This document shows, in pieces, positions 53,821-62,998 of a stretch of 64,000 nt of DNA (positions within the stretch are counted from its first letter, which is position 1; each line of letters opens with the position of its first letter). The stretch is from assembly GCF_947501385.1 (NCBI RefSeq), contig NZ_CANMVP010000001.1, positions 1 to 64,000 of the forward strand, in the 5' to 3' direction. Below the pieces are notes generated by a model that saw only the letters and a list, made by a program, of their open reading frames with translations, was not told where the DNA came from and did not search any database. Source of the DNA: an uncultured Polaribacter sp. (GTDB lineage Bacteria; Bacteroidota; Bacteroidia; Flavobacteriales; Flavobacteriaceae). The translations under genes were made by a program, and so were the position numbers.

Positions 53821-54000
53821 ACCCGTTGTGCATTTTGATAAATTCTGTCAATTCGAGTGAATTTCACGATTGAAATAAGTGAAATTTGTATCGAGAATAA
53901 GAATTTTCGTTTCTAAACTAGTTCTCGATACGATTTTTTTATCAAAAAATCACTCGAACTGACATTTTGGAATATATTTAACTCAAAATGCACAACGGGT
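53821..54000. mobile_element. MITE-like non-autonomous element, 180 bp
   Basis: A perfect 18-bp terminal inverted repeat, ACCCGTTGTGCATTTTGA (53821-53838) and its complement (53983-54000), is flanked on both sides by TAAATTT, an exact 7-bp target duplication. Inside are nested inverted repeats: GTCAATTCGAGTGA with TCACTCGAACTGAC, and GTATCGAGAA with TTCTCGATAC. The whole element can fold into one long hairpin. It has no gene. The rest of 53641-54148 is AT-rich and empty. Confidence 0.8.
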
Positions 54001-54148
54001 TAAATTTAATATTTTGTACGTAACATCATTACTTAACCTAGAAAAGCGCTTACAATTAATAGTTTTTGCTGAAGCAACACTTATCGTTTTGAAATGAGTT
54101 ACGAATGAATTATCTGTATTTGTTTCAATAACTTGAGTAAATAGAAGG

Positions 54149-54865
54149 TTAATTTTGCTGAATTAGCGCAATGGCTTGTTCAGCAAATCTTTTTCCTAAA
54201 ATTTTATATCCTTCTTCAGACAAATGCAAATCGTCTTCTACATATTTGCCTTTGTTGTCTAAACCAGTATTTAAATCATCAGTATTTATAAATGCGAAAT
54301 TTGGATTCGAATTCGCCACTTTTTCCTGAATAATTCTAATTTTTGTCCAATGCTTCCAGTTTTTATTCTCCATATCAAAATCGCTTAATCTGCCAATTAT
54401 AAAATTGATATTGTCTCGTTTTAAATCATTTTTTAATTGTTGATGCAATCCTAATAAACTATTTTCATAAACAGTTGCAAATTTTTGTCTGGCATCTCTT
54501 TCACCCTGCATCTAAATAAAAGTAATCGATTTTATTTTTTTATTTTTGATAACATCTCTTACTTTTCTCAACAACTTATTATACAAATTTCCACGAATAG
54601 TAGGGATATCTCCATCTGGCGATTCCCATTTTTTATACCATCTTCTTATCGATTGAGACCCTTTTGCATCTTTTACAATAATAACGTTTTCAGCCCCAAA
54701 ATGTGATTCTAAAATGGGTGTAAATGATGTTTTCACATCCATTCTTACCATATTAGATTAACCAGAAAGGATAAATAAATGGTTTCCTTTTTCTTCTGTT
54801 TTACAGCATAAAAATACTACTAAAGAAATTAAACCAATGCATATAAGAAAAATTGATTTCATCAT
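54149..54865 (-). pseudogene. SGNH-type carbohydrate esterase broken by two nonsense codons
   Basis: From an ATG at 54865 the frame encodes a lipoprotein-like signal (LVVFLCC), then HLFILSG, a TAA (54758-54760) in place of the Gln of the catalytic G-Q-S-N block, then SNMVRM. It goes on through GSQSIRRWYKKW and IKSITFI to a TAG (54512-54514) where a Trp (TGG) before MQGERDAR is expected, and ends with DDLHLSEEGYKILGKRF (catalytic Asp/His pair). There are no frameshifts. It is a DUF303/SASA-type acetyl esterase, otherwise complete. Both stops are single transitions. Confidence 0.8.
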
Positions 54866-54887
54866 TTATTTATGAACTATTTTATAT

Positions 54888-55529
54888 TTATAAATTCTCT
54901 AACTCCAAAAGTCCAAAAGAAGTTGGGGTATGAAAGTTAGGTGTTTCTGTATTTGGGTTTATCCACGTAATCCAAGTTGGTTGATAGCTTTTATCTTTTG
55001 TTTTATTATATTTTGCTCTGTAAATTCCTGTTTCAATACTATTATCTTTTAGTACATTTAAATCTCTTAAAGATTGAAGAGAAATAACAATTTCTACAAT
55101 ATAATGGTCTTGATGTATTGATGATTTTACTGCAATCTGATTTTGAGCCCAATTCCAATTAAAATCGAATTTCTTATTTGGTTGTGCTTTAAAATCCATA
55201 ATTCTTGATGTTGGATCTATTTCTAGACAGTAGTATGGATTTAGAGAAGCATCACTTCTAAAAAATAATTCTACTCTGTCAGAATTATTAATGCTCTCAT
55301 TTTTATTTGCTGAAGAATGAATGTACGTTTGAGGATCATCAACTTTAAATTGAAAAAAGATATTTTCTGAATTGTGAATTGCCTTAAATTCAGTTTTATT
55401 TATAGGTCGATTGTTCCAAGGACAAGAAAAATTGGTCAAACTATTTGCTGTTTTCCAAATTATATTCTTATCGTCTCCAGTAATTTGTACGTTTTTATTA
55501 TTTACGTTTTTCACCTTGTAGGTATTCAT
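54888..55529 (-). CDS. CBM9-like carbohydrate-binding protein
   Basis: The 213-aa protein has a beta-sandwich of the CBM9-like type found in polysaccharide loci (WNNRPINKTEFKAIHNSENIFFQFKVDD, DRVELFFRSDASLNPYYCLEIDP, PTWITWINPNTETPNFHTPTSFGLLEL). No signal peptide is visible, so it may be cytoplasmic or lack its leader. It lies between the DUF6250 lipoprotein gene (12 bp) and the broken esterase (22 bp), all on the minus strand. Confidence 0.82.
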   Translation of the reverse strand: MNTYKVKNVNNKNVQITGDDKNIIWKTANSLTNFSCPWNNRPINKTEFKAIHNSENIFFQFKVDDPQTYIHSSANKNESINNSDRVELFFRSDASLNPYYCLEIDPTSRIMDFKAQPNKKFDFNWNWAQNQIAVKSSIHQDHYIVEIVISLQSLRDLNVLKDNSIETGIYRAKYNKTKDKSYQPTWITWINPNTETPNFHTPTSFGLLELENL

Positions 55530-55540
55530 TATAGTTTGAA

Positions 55541-56230
55541 TTAAGGTAATTGAATCACTTTAAAATTTTCAATACGCAAGTGGTTGTTAACTGTTCTAAA
55601 TCCAAAGTAACCACTTTTATAAGGTTCCATATCGTTCATTTTAAAAATGATTTCTCCATCTCTTGCGTAGCTTGTAAAATTGTCTTTTACCACAATTTCA
55701 ATCTGCATTTTTTTGTTGGCCGTAATCATAAATTTTTTATCAGATAAATCGTGTTCTGGTAATAATGGTCTATCAATACTTCCATTATACCTTCTAAACC
55801 TTGTTTTGGTATTATGATGCCCACCGTAACCTACATAGTATAGTGTTAAATGATGATAGTTAGAAAAACGACCTGCTCTTTTTTTAGCATCTTTAAAAAA
55901 ATCATCTGGATTTTTAGGATCAGTCGCCATCCAAAAACAGTTCATATCAGAAACTCTATCATACTTACCACCTTCGTCTATGATTGTAATTTCGTATTGA
56001 ATTTTTATGTTTCCTTCTAGTTTATTTTTAAACCAAATGGTGCAGCCTTTTGCATCAATAATTTCGAGTGTGTTGTTTTTAAAGATTGATGTACCTTTTG
56101 GTTGTTGTTCTACAACCCAGTTTCTAGACGTATTTAAAACATCTTTGTAGCTAATTTTTTCTGATGCCGAATTGCATCCAAAGAAAAATAAAAGTATTAA
56201 AAAAAAGGGAAAATGATAAATTCTAAACAT
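55541..56230 (-). CDS. DUF6250-type lipoprotein
   Basis: The start at 56230 (MFRIYHFPFFLILLFFFGC) gives 229 aa with a lipobox FFFGC; the ATG at 56242 is an alternative. The body (NWVVEQQPKGTSIFKNNTLEIIDAKGCTIWFKNKLEG, MNCFWMATDPKNPDDFF, YYVGYGGHHNTKTRFRRYNG, YFGFRTVNNHLRIENFKV) is a concanavalin-like beta-sandwich as in DUF6250. Such proteins occur with polysaccharide lyases and sulfatases; a lyase or binding role is possible but unproven. Confidence 0.78.
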   Translation of the reverse strand: MFRIYHFPFFLILLFFFGCNSASEKISYKDVLNTSRNWVVEQQPKGTSIFKNNTLEIIDAKGCTIWFKNKLEGNIKIQYEITIIDEGGKYDRVSDMNCFWMATDPKNPDDFFKDAKKRAGRFSNYHHLTLYYVGYGGHHNTKTRFRRYNGSIDRPLLPEHDLSDKKFMITANKKMQIEIVVKDNFTSYARDGEIIFKMNDMEPYKSGYFGFRTVNNHLRIENFKVIQLP

Positions 56231-56242
56231 TGTTTTACACAT

Positions 56243-56774
56243 CTAAATTATTATAACTCATAATTTTTACGAACTATATCTTGTGAAAATAAAGCATATA
56301 TTGTTGTCAAAAAAGAAATTGAAAGAAGTAAATTCTTACACCTCATCTTAAATTTTAGTTTATGGTTTTTAAAGTTCCTGTAAAACTTAAATATAGCAAT
56401 TTATTTGATTTTATCTTAAGGAAAAGTTACATACAAATAAATTTGTTTGTTTGGTTTCTAAACAAAAATATTTTCTAATGCTTTTTGCTAGCTTGCAATC
56501 TAGTTGATTGTTTTCTGTATCGATATCTAATGTCAATCTGTCTTTATCTATAAATGCGCAGATATCATAAACAGACAATAATACCTAAAACTTAATAAAA
56601 ACATATTGACAATGCGTCAATATCATCAGTAATGTGTGTGTTTTTAATTTTAGGCACCATCGTTAAAGATAGAAGTCATCTTGACTTTTTTTTGATAAAA
56701 ATAAAAGGGTTGTAGATATTTGTGTTGCGAAACATAAAAATTACAACCCAGTGTACTAGGTACTCGACAAAGAT
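56243..56774. other. Gene-free stretch before the IS fragment
   Basis: About 530 AT-rich bases without a supportable gene on either strand. Near the right end an inverted repeat GGGTTGTA (56707-56714) and TACAACCC (56742-56749) lies just ahead of the transposase fragment and may be the remains of its terminal region. I see no clear promoter for the genes on the minus strand. Confidence 0.5.
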
Positions 56775-57044
56775 ATGATAGAATTAGAAATAGTTCCCTA
56801 TTTACCATTGCCAAAAAGAGGTTTTAAATCTAAAGCACCTCTTTGTGAGATTGTTAACGCTATTCTCTATAAATTAAAACAGGGATTCAATGGAAATATT
56901 TACCTGTTGAAACGTAACCCTCCGCCCAACTGCACTCCATTAAAAAAAGGAATCATTTTAGTGAGCTGTTTTCCAGTTTTCAGGAAGAAGCTTTTGGAAA
57001 AAATAAATAAAAGATATCTTGTTAGAAATATATTTTTTGAGTGA
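56775..57044 (+). pseudogene. N-terminal fragment of an IS transposase (DUF4096-like)
   Basis: The frame starts IELEIVPYLPLPKRGFKSKA and EIVNAILYKLKQG, as at the N-terminus of IS5-type transposases in flavobacteria. After about 38 codons the expected continuation (IQWKYLPVE) lies in another frame. Everything downstream is unrelated, and the catalytic DDE region is missing. It is a remnant of an insertion sequence in the polysaccharide locus. The 57045-57240 stretch behind it has no gene. Confidence 0.6.
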
Positions 57045-57240
57045 ATTAGCGTATAAAATAAAACTTCACTTTAGATTAGGAAAAGTAAAATAATGCTTTG
57101 ATATACTTTGAATTCATCCATCTAATAAAGAAAGCTTCATTAAGCTAGATATTTTGATATAAGAATTATATAAATGCCTTTTGATAATAAATTACATTAT
57201 ATACAAACTTCTAATTTGTACAGTTTACTAAAAAATGTAT

Positions 57241-57273
57241 AAAAGCTTCAAATTTATAAATTTGAGGCTTTTA
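57241..57273. terminator. Terminator hairpin
   Basis: AAAAGCTTCAAATTTA pairs with TAAATTTGAGGCTTTT (one mismatch), with A and T runs outside. It lies downstream of the minus-strand type IX-secreted protein gene and can end its transcript. Confidence 0.75.
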
Positions 57274-57327
57274 TTAATTACAAATTAATTTTTTACTGCC
57301 ACTTTTAGTTTAGACATTTCAAATGAT

Positions 57328-58158
57328 CTATTCTTTCATAACTTTTTTAGTTGATAACTTGCCTTTAAAATCTAATATTTTGACAATGTACATACCTAAC
57401 GATAAATTACTCATATCATAGTCTCCATTATTATTTATTTTAACATTTCTTGTTACATCTTTTCCTAAAATATTATAAAATACCACATCCTTAATACTAT
57501 TATCACTATAAGCCTTGACTTTTAAAATACCTTCTGTTGGATTTGGGTAAACTGAAATAGTTTTATTTAATTCAAATTCATTAACACTTAAAGGGTTTCC
57601 ATCTGTAAAAGTAAAATTATCAACATAACCAAACAAATCAGTATTATTAAGAACTAAACCTGCAGGGTCATTTTGAAAACCTAAATCTCCAAGAAAAATA
57701 ATAGCTGAAACTGTAAGTCCAGAAGCTCCTCCGTCTAAAGGGAAAATTAAATTTTGCCAGCCACCTGCATTTAGATCATAAGAGTTAAGTGCTCTAACGT
57801 CTCCACTTCCATCTACCCCTGATGAAGCAGCATTAAATCTAACTGAAACATCTGGTTGAGCAGGATAATTAACCATAATATTTAAAAACTTTGTTTCTCC
57901 AGAAGCAACAACATAAGGAGTTGCTAAATCAAAAGCAATTAACTCATACCAAAGAGATGTTGTTCTTCCAATCTTTGCAACTTTAGCAGAAGTGTTATTT
58001 CCCATATTAGCTGGGTTATCCACAACGGAAACCTGTGCCCCATATCTTTGAACTAATACCGGAGAACTTGCCTCAAAATCATTAACTACAGTTTGAGCAT
58101 TTAACGCCCAAAAACTATAATTTATGAAAACAATTAAAAAAGTAATTTTTTTTATCAT
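57328..58158 (-). CDS. Secreted protein with type IX sorting domain
   Basis: The 276-aa protein has a signal peptide (ending WALNAQ), a beta-sandwich-like body of about 170 residues (VVNDFEASSPVLVQRYG, SVRFNAASSGVDGSGDVRALN, GWQNLIFPLDGGASG, DLFGYVDNFTF) and a C-terminal type IX sorting domain (ISVYPNPTEGILKVK to LSTKKVMKE). The body resembles carbohydrate-binding domains. It is exported through the outer membrane and probably anchored to the surface. It is 120 bp from the GH2 gene on the same strand. Confidence 0.85.
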   Translation of the reverse strand: MIKKITFLIVFINYSFWALNAQTVVNDFEASSPVLVQRYGAQVSVVDNPANMGNNTSAKVAKIGRTTSLWYELIAFDLATPYVVASGETKFLNIMVNYPAQPDVSVRFNAASSGVDGSGDVRALNSYDLNAGGWQNLIFPLDGGASGLTVSAIIFLGDLGFQNDPAGLVLNNTDLFGYVDNFTFTDGNPLSVNEFELNKTISVYPNPTEGILKVKAYSDNSIKDVVFYNILGKDVTRNVKINNNGDYDMSNLSLGMYIVKILDFKGKLSTKKVMKE

Positions 58159-58278
58159 AATAATAACATTTTATATATTTAATTATAAAATTAATAATTA
58201 CTATTGTAAAAAAAATAGATGATAGTTTTAATTATATAGACAAAAACACTTTAAAGTTTATGAATTCAAAAATTTGAG

Positions 58279-61068
58279 CTATTCTTTATAAATATCATTT
58301 GTAGAGAAACTACTTTTATTATTTTTTAAGTTAATATTTTCTAGATCTTTAGCTTTTAATGATTTTAATGGAGCAAATTCATCAGACACCATATATTCCA
58401 ATAAGCTATATCTTAATTGTTTTGCAACAGGTCTTTTCTCTAAATTTGAAATCAAATCTATGGACGAAAATAATAGTTTTCCTTCACCTATTTTAGTTTC
58501 AAAAATATTTGATAAATGATGATTTGTTACAAAGTTATCAATCACACGCACTATAGGATCTACTTCTAAATTATCTATAATAATGGATTTAGAGTTCATA
58601 CATAAATCCCACCATTGCCAATCGCTATGATAATCTGTTGGAAAATTATTGAATGCTAGATTCTTTTCATCTAAAAGAATACCCATTGTTGCTGGCTGAT
58701 TTGGAAAATGGACAGGACTCCAAAAAACAGGGACAAACCTACCTTCTATTCCATCTAAAGTCTTTGGATTTGGACTTAACAATACTTTTTTACCTTTTTT
58801 TAATAAATTTAAAGCTTCTTTAATTGATGCCGTAACTACAATTCCTTCTCTAGACGTTGGTACATTTTTTGGATACACCCAAATGTTCCAACTATTTGTG
58901 TATTTAGTATTTATTAAATTTACGGTTACAGTTAATTTTTTAGCTTTTTCAAATTCGATTGGAAAATTAATTGTTCCTAAATTAATGTTGTTACCAATCG
59001 TTAAATTTACATCAGTAATTATTTCTTTTTTGATGACTGTATTTACTTCATCAATAATTAAACATTCTATTGTTTGATTTGTTTTTTCTTCAAAAAAGTT
59101 CGCAATTTCTACAGAAGCCGTAAACGTTTCTCCAGTTTTATAAGTCGCTTTTTCAAATCTAATTAGTGGAACTACTTCACTATTAAATTCACTAAATTTT
59201 TCTGCGGATATAATTCCTTTAGATTCCCAAAAAGCATTTAATAAACCAACCAAAGCGGTTCCTTGACCAGGAAAATCTTGTAATTGCAATAACTGAAAAC
59301 CATCAAAACTTGGTGTTTTTAAAGCACGTTCAATTTCTTCTTTATACAACAAAGCCGCTAATTTACCAGAGGCATTTGTAAACTTTGGAGCCCATTCTAA
59401 AAGTCCTTTCTTTTCTAAATCGTTTTTTACTGCTTTAAAGTTTAAAGGGTTTAAAACTCCTGTATATTTTTTAATTTCACTCATATCTGGATATATAGAA
59501 TATTGTCCGATTTCATGAGAAATAAGTGGAATATTTATGTGGGCTGCGCCAGAGGTGTAATCTGCATTAAAATGTGGAGGTATAGTATTGAATATTCCTT
59601 GTCCACGAATCCATCCTTTATCTGTCCATTGTGCAATAAAAAATTCATCTTGTTTTTCTGGTCTCGTACCCGTTGGTTGCTGAAAAGAAAATGCGGTTGT
59701 CGCATATAAATGTCTATTATCTATTGGTTTTAATTCAGCAACCATATCATTTAATACACTAATATCACCTTGTAATTCATTTCCCATTGCCATAAATATA
59801 AATGAAGGATGATTCCCATAATCTTTAAGTATCTTCTTTGCTTCTTCTTTTAAAAACAGGGTTGTATTTTCATCTTCGCCTACTTTTAAACTCCAATGTG
59901 GTAATTCTACTTGGTAATAAAAACCTGCTTCGTCTGCAGCTTCAAATGCTGCTTTTGGCGGACACCAAGAGTGAAAACGTAAGTGATTTAATCCATACGC
60001 TTTTGCTTGTGCAATTAGTTTTGCCCATTCTTCTTTTTTTGTTGGTGGATACCCTGTTAAAGGAAAAATTACACATTCTAAATTTCCTCTCAAAAAAATA
60101 CGTTTGTCATTCAAAGTTAAATTCCCCTCTTTATTTCCAACATATTTATATCCAAATCTTGCAGTTGTTTTTCCTGCTATTGTTTTTATTTCTACATCAT
60201 ATAAATTAGGATTGAATTCATCCCAAAGCTTTAGATTATTAGGTTTATCAATTTCAAAGGTTAATGTATTATTTGCATTTTTTACAATACTAACTTTTTT
60301 ATTAAAAATTTCATTACCATCTGTAGAAGTAATAATACAGTTTACTTGGTCTTCTTTAAAAAAAGGCTGTTGAAAACTAATTTTTAACTTATTAAGTTTC
60401 TTGTCTGGATATATTTGAAGATTATCTGGAGTATTTTTATTTGATGCTTCTAACATTATATCACCCAAAATACCATTCCATTTTATTTGTGTATGATTGG
60501 TATAGGCATGTGCCATATCTTGGTTTACCTTATCAGGATATTTGTTTCCAGCAACATTTATAAAAGGGAATTTATTAGAGTTATCTATACAAATAGTTAA
60601 TAAATGTTTTCCAGGTGTTAGGTATGAGGTTAAATCATAATCATGACTAGATACTAAACTATTAGCAGTACCTACCAATTTACCATCTATATAAACAGTA
60701 GATTCCCAAATAATTCTTTCTAGTTTTAAATCTATATCTTTTGATTGCCAAGAAGTTGGAATTTCAATTTCTTTTTGATACCAAGCTTTACCAATATATT
60801 GATGTTTTCTAGTAAGATTAGACATTACATAATTATTAATGGCAGGCTCTAACGTAATTGGAGTTCCAATTTCAGCATCATCTAATGTACCTGGTAAGTT
60901 TATATTCTTTCCAGAAAACTTATTTACAGCCCAGTCTTCATCAACCCCTACATTTGTGGAATCTAATTTAACATGCCAACCACCAGCCAAAGATATAGCA
61001 TCTGTGTCCGAATTTGAACAACTATAAATAACTGTTAATAAAATAAATATTGAGCGAAATAGTTTCAT
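58279..61068 (-). CDS. Glycoside hydrolase family 2 lipoprotein
   Basis: The 929-aa protein has a lipobox (LLTVIYSC), the N-terminal GH2 sugar-binding sandwich (GKAWYQKEIEIP, SYDLTSYLTPGKHLLTICIDN region), and a TIM-barrel with HLRFHSWCPPKAAFEAADEAGFYYQVE and acid/base Glu in FIFMAMGNELQGD near residue 427. A second acidic motif SHEIGQY near 516 is the likely nucleophile. GH2 covers beta-galactosidases, glucuronidases and related enzymes; the substrate is unknown. It sits between a sulfatase gene (30 bp) and the type IX protein gene. Confidence 0.88.
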   Translation of the reverse strand: MKLFRSIFILLTVIYSCSNSDTDAISLAGGWHVKLDSTNVGVDEDWAVNKFSGKNINLPGTLDDAEIGTPITLEPAINNYVMSNLTRKHQYIGKAWYQKEIEIPTSWQSKDIDLKLERIIWESTVYIDGKLVGTANSLVSSHDYDLTSYLTPGKHLLTICIDNSNKFPFINVAGNKYPDKVNQDMAHAYTNHTQIKWNGILGDIMLEASNKNTPDNLQIYPDKKLNKLKISFQQPFFKEDQVNCIITSTDGNEIFNKKVSIVKNANNTLTFEIDKPNNLKLWDEFNPNLYDVEIKTIAGKTTARFGYKYVGNKEGNLTLNDKRIFLRGNLECVIFPLTGYPPTKKEEWAKLIAQAKAYGLNHLRFHSWCPPKAAFEAADEAGFYYQVELPHWSLKVGEDENTTLFLKEEAKKILKDYGNHPSFIFMAMGNELQGDISVLNDMVAELKPIDNRHLYATTAFSFQQPTGTRPEKQDEFFIAQWTDKGWIRGQGIFNTIPPHFNADYTSGAAHINIPLISHEIGQYSIYPDMSEIKKYTGVLNPLNFKAVKNDLEKKGLLEWAPKFTNASGKLAALLYKEEIERALKTPSFDGFQLLQLQDFPGQGTALVGLLNAFWESKGIISAEKFSEFNSEVVPLIRFEKATYKTGETFTASVEIANFFEEKTNQTIECLIIDEVNTVIKKEIITDVNLTIGNNINLGTINFPIEFEKAKKLTVTVNLINTKYTNSWNIWVYPKNVPTSREGIVVTASIKEALNLLKKGKKVLLSPNPKTLDGIEGRFVPVFWSPVHFPNQPATMGILLDEKNLAFNNFPTDYHSDWQWWDLCMNSKSIIIDNLEVDPIVRVIDNFVTNHHLSNIFETKIGEGKLLFSSIDLISNLEKRPVAKQLRYSLLEYMVSDEFAPLKSLKAKDLENINLKNNKSSFSTNDIYKE

Positions 61069-61098
61069 ATATGTATTAGTTTTAATGCTGTTATTTTT

Positions 61099-62997
61099 TT
61101 AGTTTTCGGTTTTAGAAGTATTCTCTACCAAGTCTAAAATTGATAAAAAATCCATACAAGCGGCTTTTATATTGTAATTGCGTTTGGGCATTTTATGAAC
61201 TTTTTGTATCGTTTCTATAAATGCTTGTTTGTCATCAACATATAGTAAATAATTAATGGTCATTAATGCCAAATCCATGTTGTCACTTTTACTGAATTTT
61301 AGTAAAATCCCTTCCGATTTTTTATCTTGAAAATTTTCATATAATATGGCAGCTGTAGTTATTGCAACTGGTGGATAAGAATCTTCTAATGCCTTTGTGA
61401 GCTCCTTTTGATAACAATTAAGGATTTCTTTTTTCTGACTCATTAAGCCAACAACTGCCCAGTAGCGTATAATTTTGTTATTATTTTTTAATAGTTTTAT
61501 TTGTTTCTTGGCAATTTTATTTCCTTTTTCTCCAGATAGCATTGCCACCTTATAAATTTTTTTAAACGGATATTTTTCATCATCCAGTCGATATTCATAA
61601 GGCGTTGTTGTTTTAGAAATCAAACCAATTTCATATTCAGTTGCAAAGTGAATGTCTTTTGCTTTTAAAACATCTTCAGTTAACTGCTTTCGCATTTTCT
61701 TTAAAACTGATTTGTATTTTAGATTATGAATTAAATTTTTAGTTTCCCACGAATCATTTTCAATATCATATAAAACTTCCGTAGATCTTTGATTGAATAG
61801 ACTTTTTTGTATAGAATTTAATTGGTTATTCTTATAATCTAATCGCATTTGTTGTGTGATTTCTGCAATCTCTAAATACCTTATGTAGCGCATTTCTGGC
61901 ATGAAAGGCATAAAGTTTCTTGAATACACAAATCTACCATCTGTAATTGTTCTTACTAAATCTGAACCATTATCTGCACGATCTGTAGATAGTAGTAAAT
62001 GGTCTCTTTCTTTGTCTCTGTTTTTTCCAATTAGCGCTCTTCCTTTTAAATACTCAGGCACTTTGCCATCTGCAAGACTTATAATAGTTGGCGCTAAATC
62101 TTCAAAATTGATGAGTTCACTGGAAACTGTTCCTGCTTTTCCCCAAGGAGAAAGATGCTTAAATTTTTCTGGAAACTTTATAATAAACGGCACTCTATAC
62201 CCATAATTAATTCCGTTTGTTTTTCCTCTTGGCATTCCTTCTCCGTGATCTGCATAAAAGAAGATAATGGTGTTTTCCGTTAAATTATCATCTTCTAATT
62301 TCTTTAGCAACTCCCCTATTCTATTATCTGTCAACTTTATAGAATTATAAACCCTGGCAAATTGTTTTCGCATTTCTGGTGTATCTTTATAAAAAGGTGG
62401 CATTTCAAATTCATTATCTCCAATTCTATCCTCTTCTGATAGATAATCCCAAACATATTTTTTATACCAGTTAAAAGGCATAGACATTGTTCTTGATTGA
62501 TGAGACGCTGCATAATTAAACACAGAGAAAAAAGGTTGATTTTTGTCTTCTCTATTAGCCCAAGTTGCTTTACCAGAACTTTCGTCCCAAGCTTCTTTTA
62601 TGAAATCTTTTTCATTAGCTATATTATAATCTGTTTTTACATTATTAGAAGTATAATATCCTTGTTGTTTTAAATAGTATGGAAAACCGTGAATAAATTC
62701 TGGAATAGGATAATTACTTCTGTGATTTCCAGTTCCCATTTTGTAAGTTGGAATTCCTGTTATAATTGTAGATCTACTTGGTGAGCAAACAGTTCCAGTA
62801 GAAAAGGCATTTGTAAATCGAATGCCTTCAATAGCAAGTTTATCTATATTTGGTGTACTTGCATTTTTATTACCGTAAACTCCTATAAATTGCGGGGAAG
62901 TATCTTCTATAGTAATCCAAAGAATATTTGGTTTTTCTTGCGCAGATATACGAATTACTAATACTATATAAAGAAAGAAATAAAAAAAGGTTTTCAT
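61099..62997 (-). CDS. Formylglycine-dependent sulfatase
   Basis: The 632-aa protein has a signal peptide (ending RISAQ), NILWITIEDTSPQFIGVYGN (metal ligands Glu31/Asp32 region), and the sulfatase signature CSPSRST with Cys71 to be converted to formylglycine. The second signature-like block is DHGEGMPRGKTNGINYG. The C-terminal 150 residues add a helical region with HEAT-like repeats. It should remove sulfate esters from polysaccharide in the periplasm. The upstream sulfatase gene ends 2 bp away, so both are cotranscribed. Confidence 0.92.
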   Translation of the reverse strand: MKTFFYFFLYIVLVIRISAQEKPNILWITIEDTSPQFIGVYGNKNASTPNIDKLAIEGIRFTNAFSTGTVCSPSRSTIITGIPTYKMGTGNHRSNYPIPEFIHGFPYYLKQQGYYTSNNVKTDYNIANEKDFIKEAWDESSGKATWANREDKNQPFFSVFNYAASHQSRTMSMPFNWYKKYVWDYLSEEDRIGDNEFEMPPFYKDTPEMRKQFARVYNSIKLTDNRIGELLKKLEDDNLTENTIIFFYADHGEGMPRGKTNGINYGYRVPFIIKFPEKFKHLSPWGKAGTVSSELINFEDLAPTIISLADGKVPEYLKGRALIGKNRDKERDHLLLSTDRADNGSDLVRTITDGRFVYSRNFMPFMPEMRYIRYLEIAEITQQMRLDYKNNQLNSIQKSLFNQRSTEVLYDIENDSWETKNLIHNLKYKSVLKKMRKQLTEDVLKAKDIHFATEYEIGLISKTTTPYEYRLDDEKYPFKKIYKVAMLSGEKGNKIAKKQIKLLKNNNKIIRYWAVVGLMSQKKEILNCYQKELTKALEDSYPPVAITTAAILYENFQDKKSEGILLKFSKSDNMDLALMTINYLLYVDDKQAFIETIQKVHKMPKRNYNIKAACMDFLSILDLVENTSKTEN

Positions 62998-62998
62998 T

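Noticed and set aside
54512..54760. Stop-codon recoding in the esterase
   Set aside because: The two stops differ (TAA and TAG), and many genes in the window end normally at both codons, so a reassigned code is excluded and loss of function is more likely.
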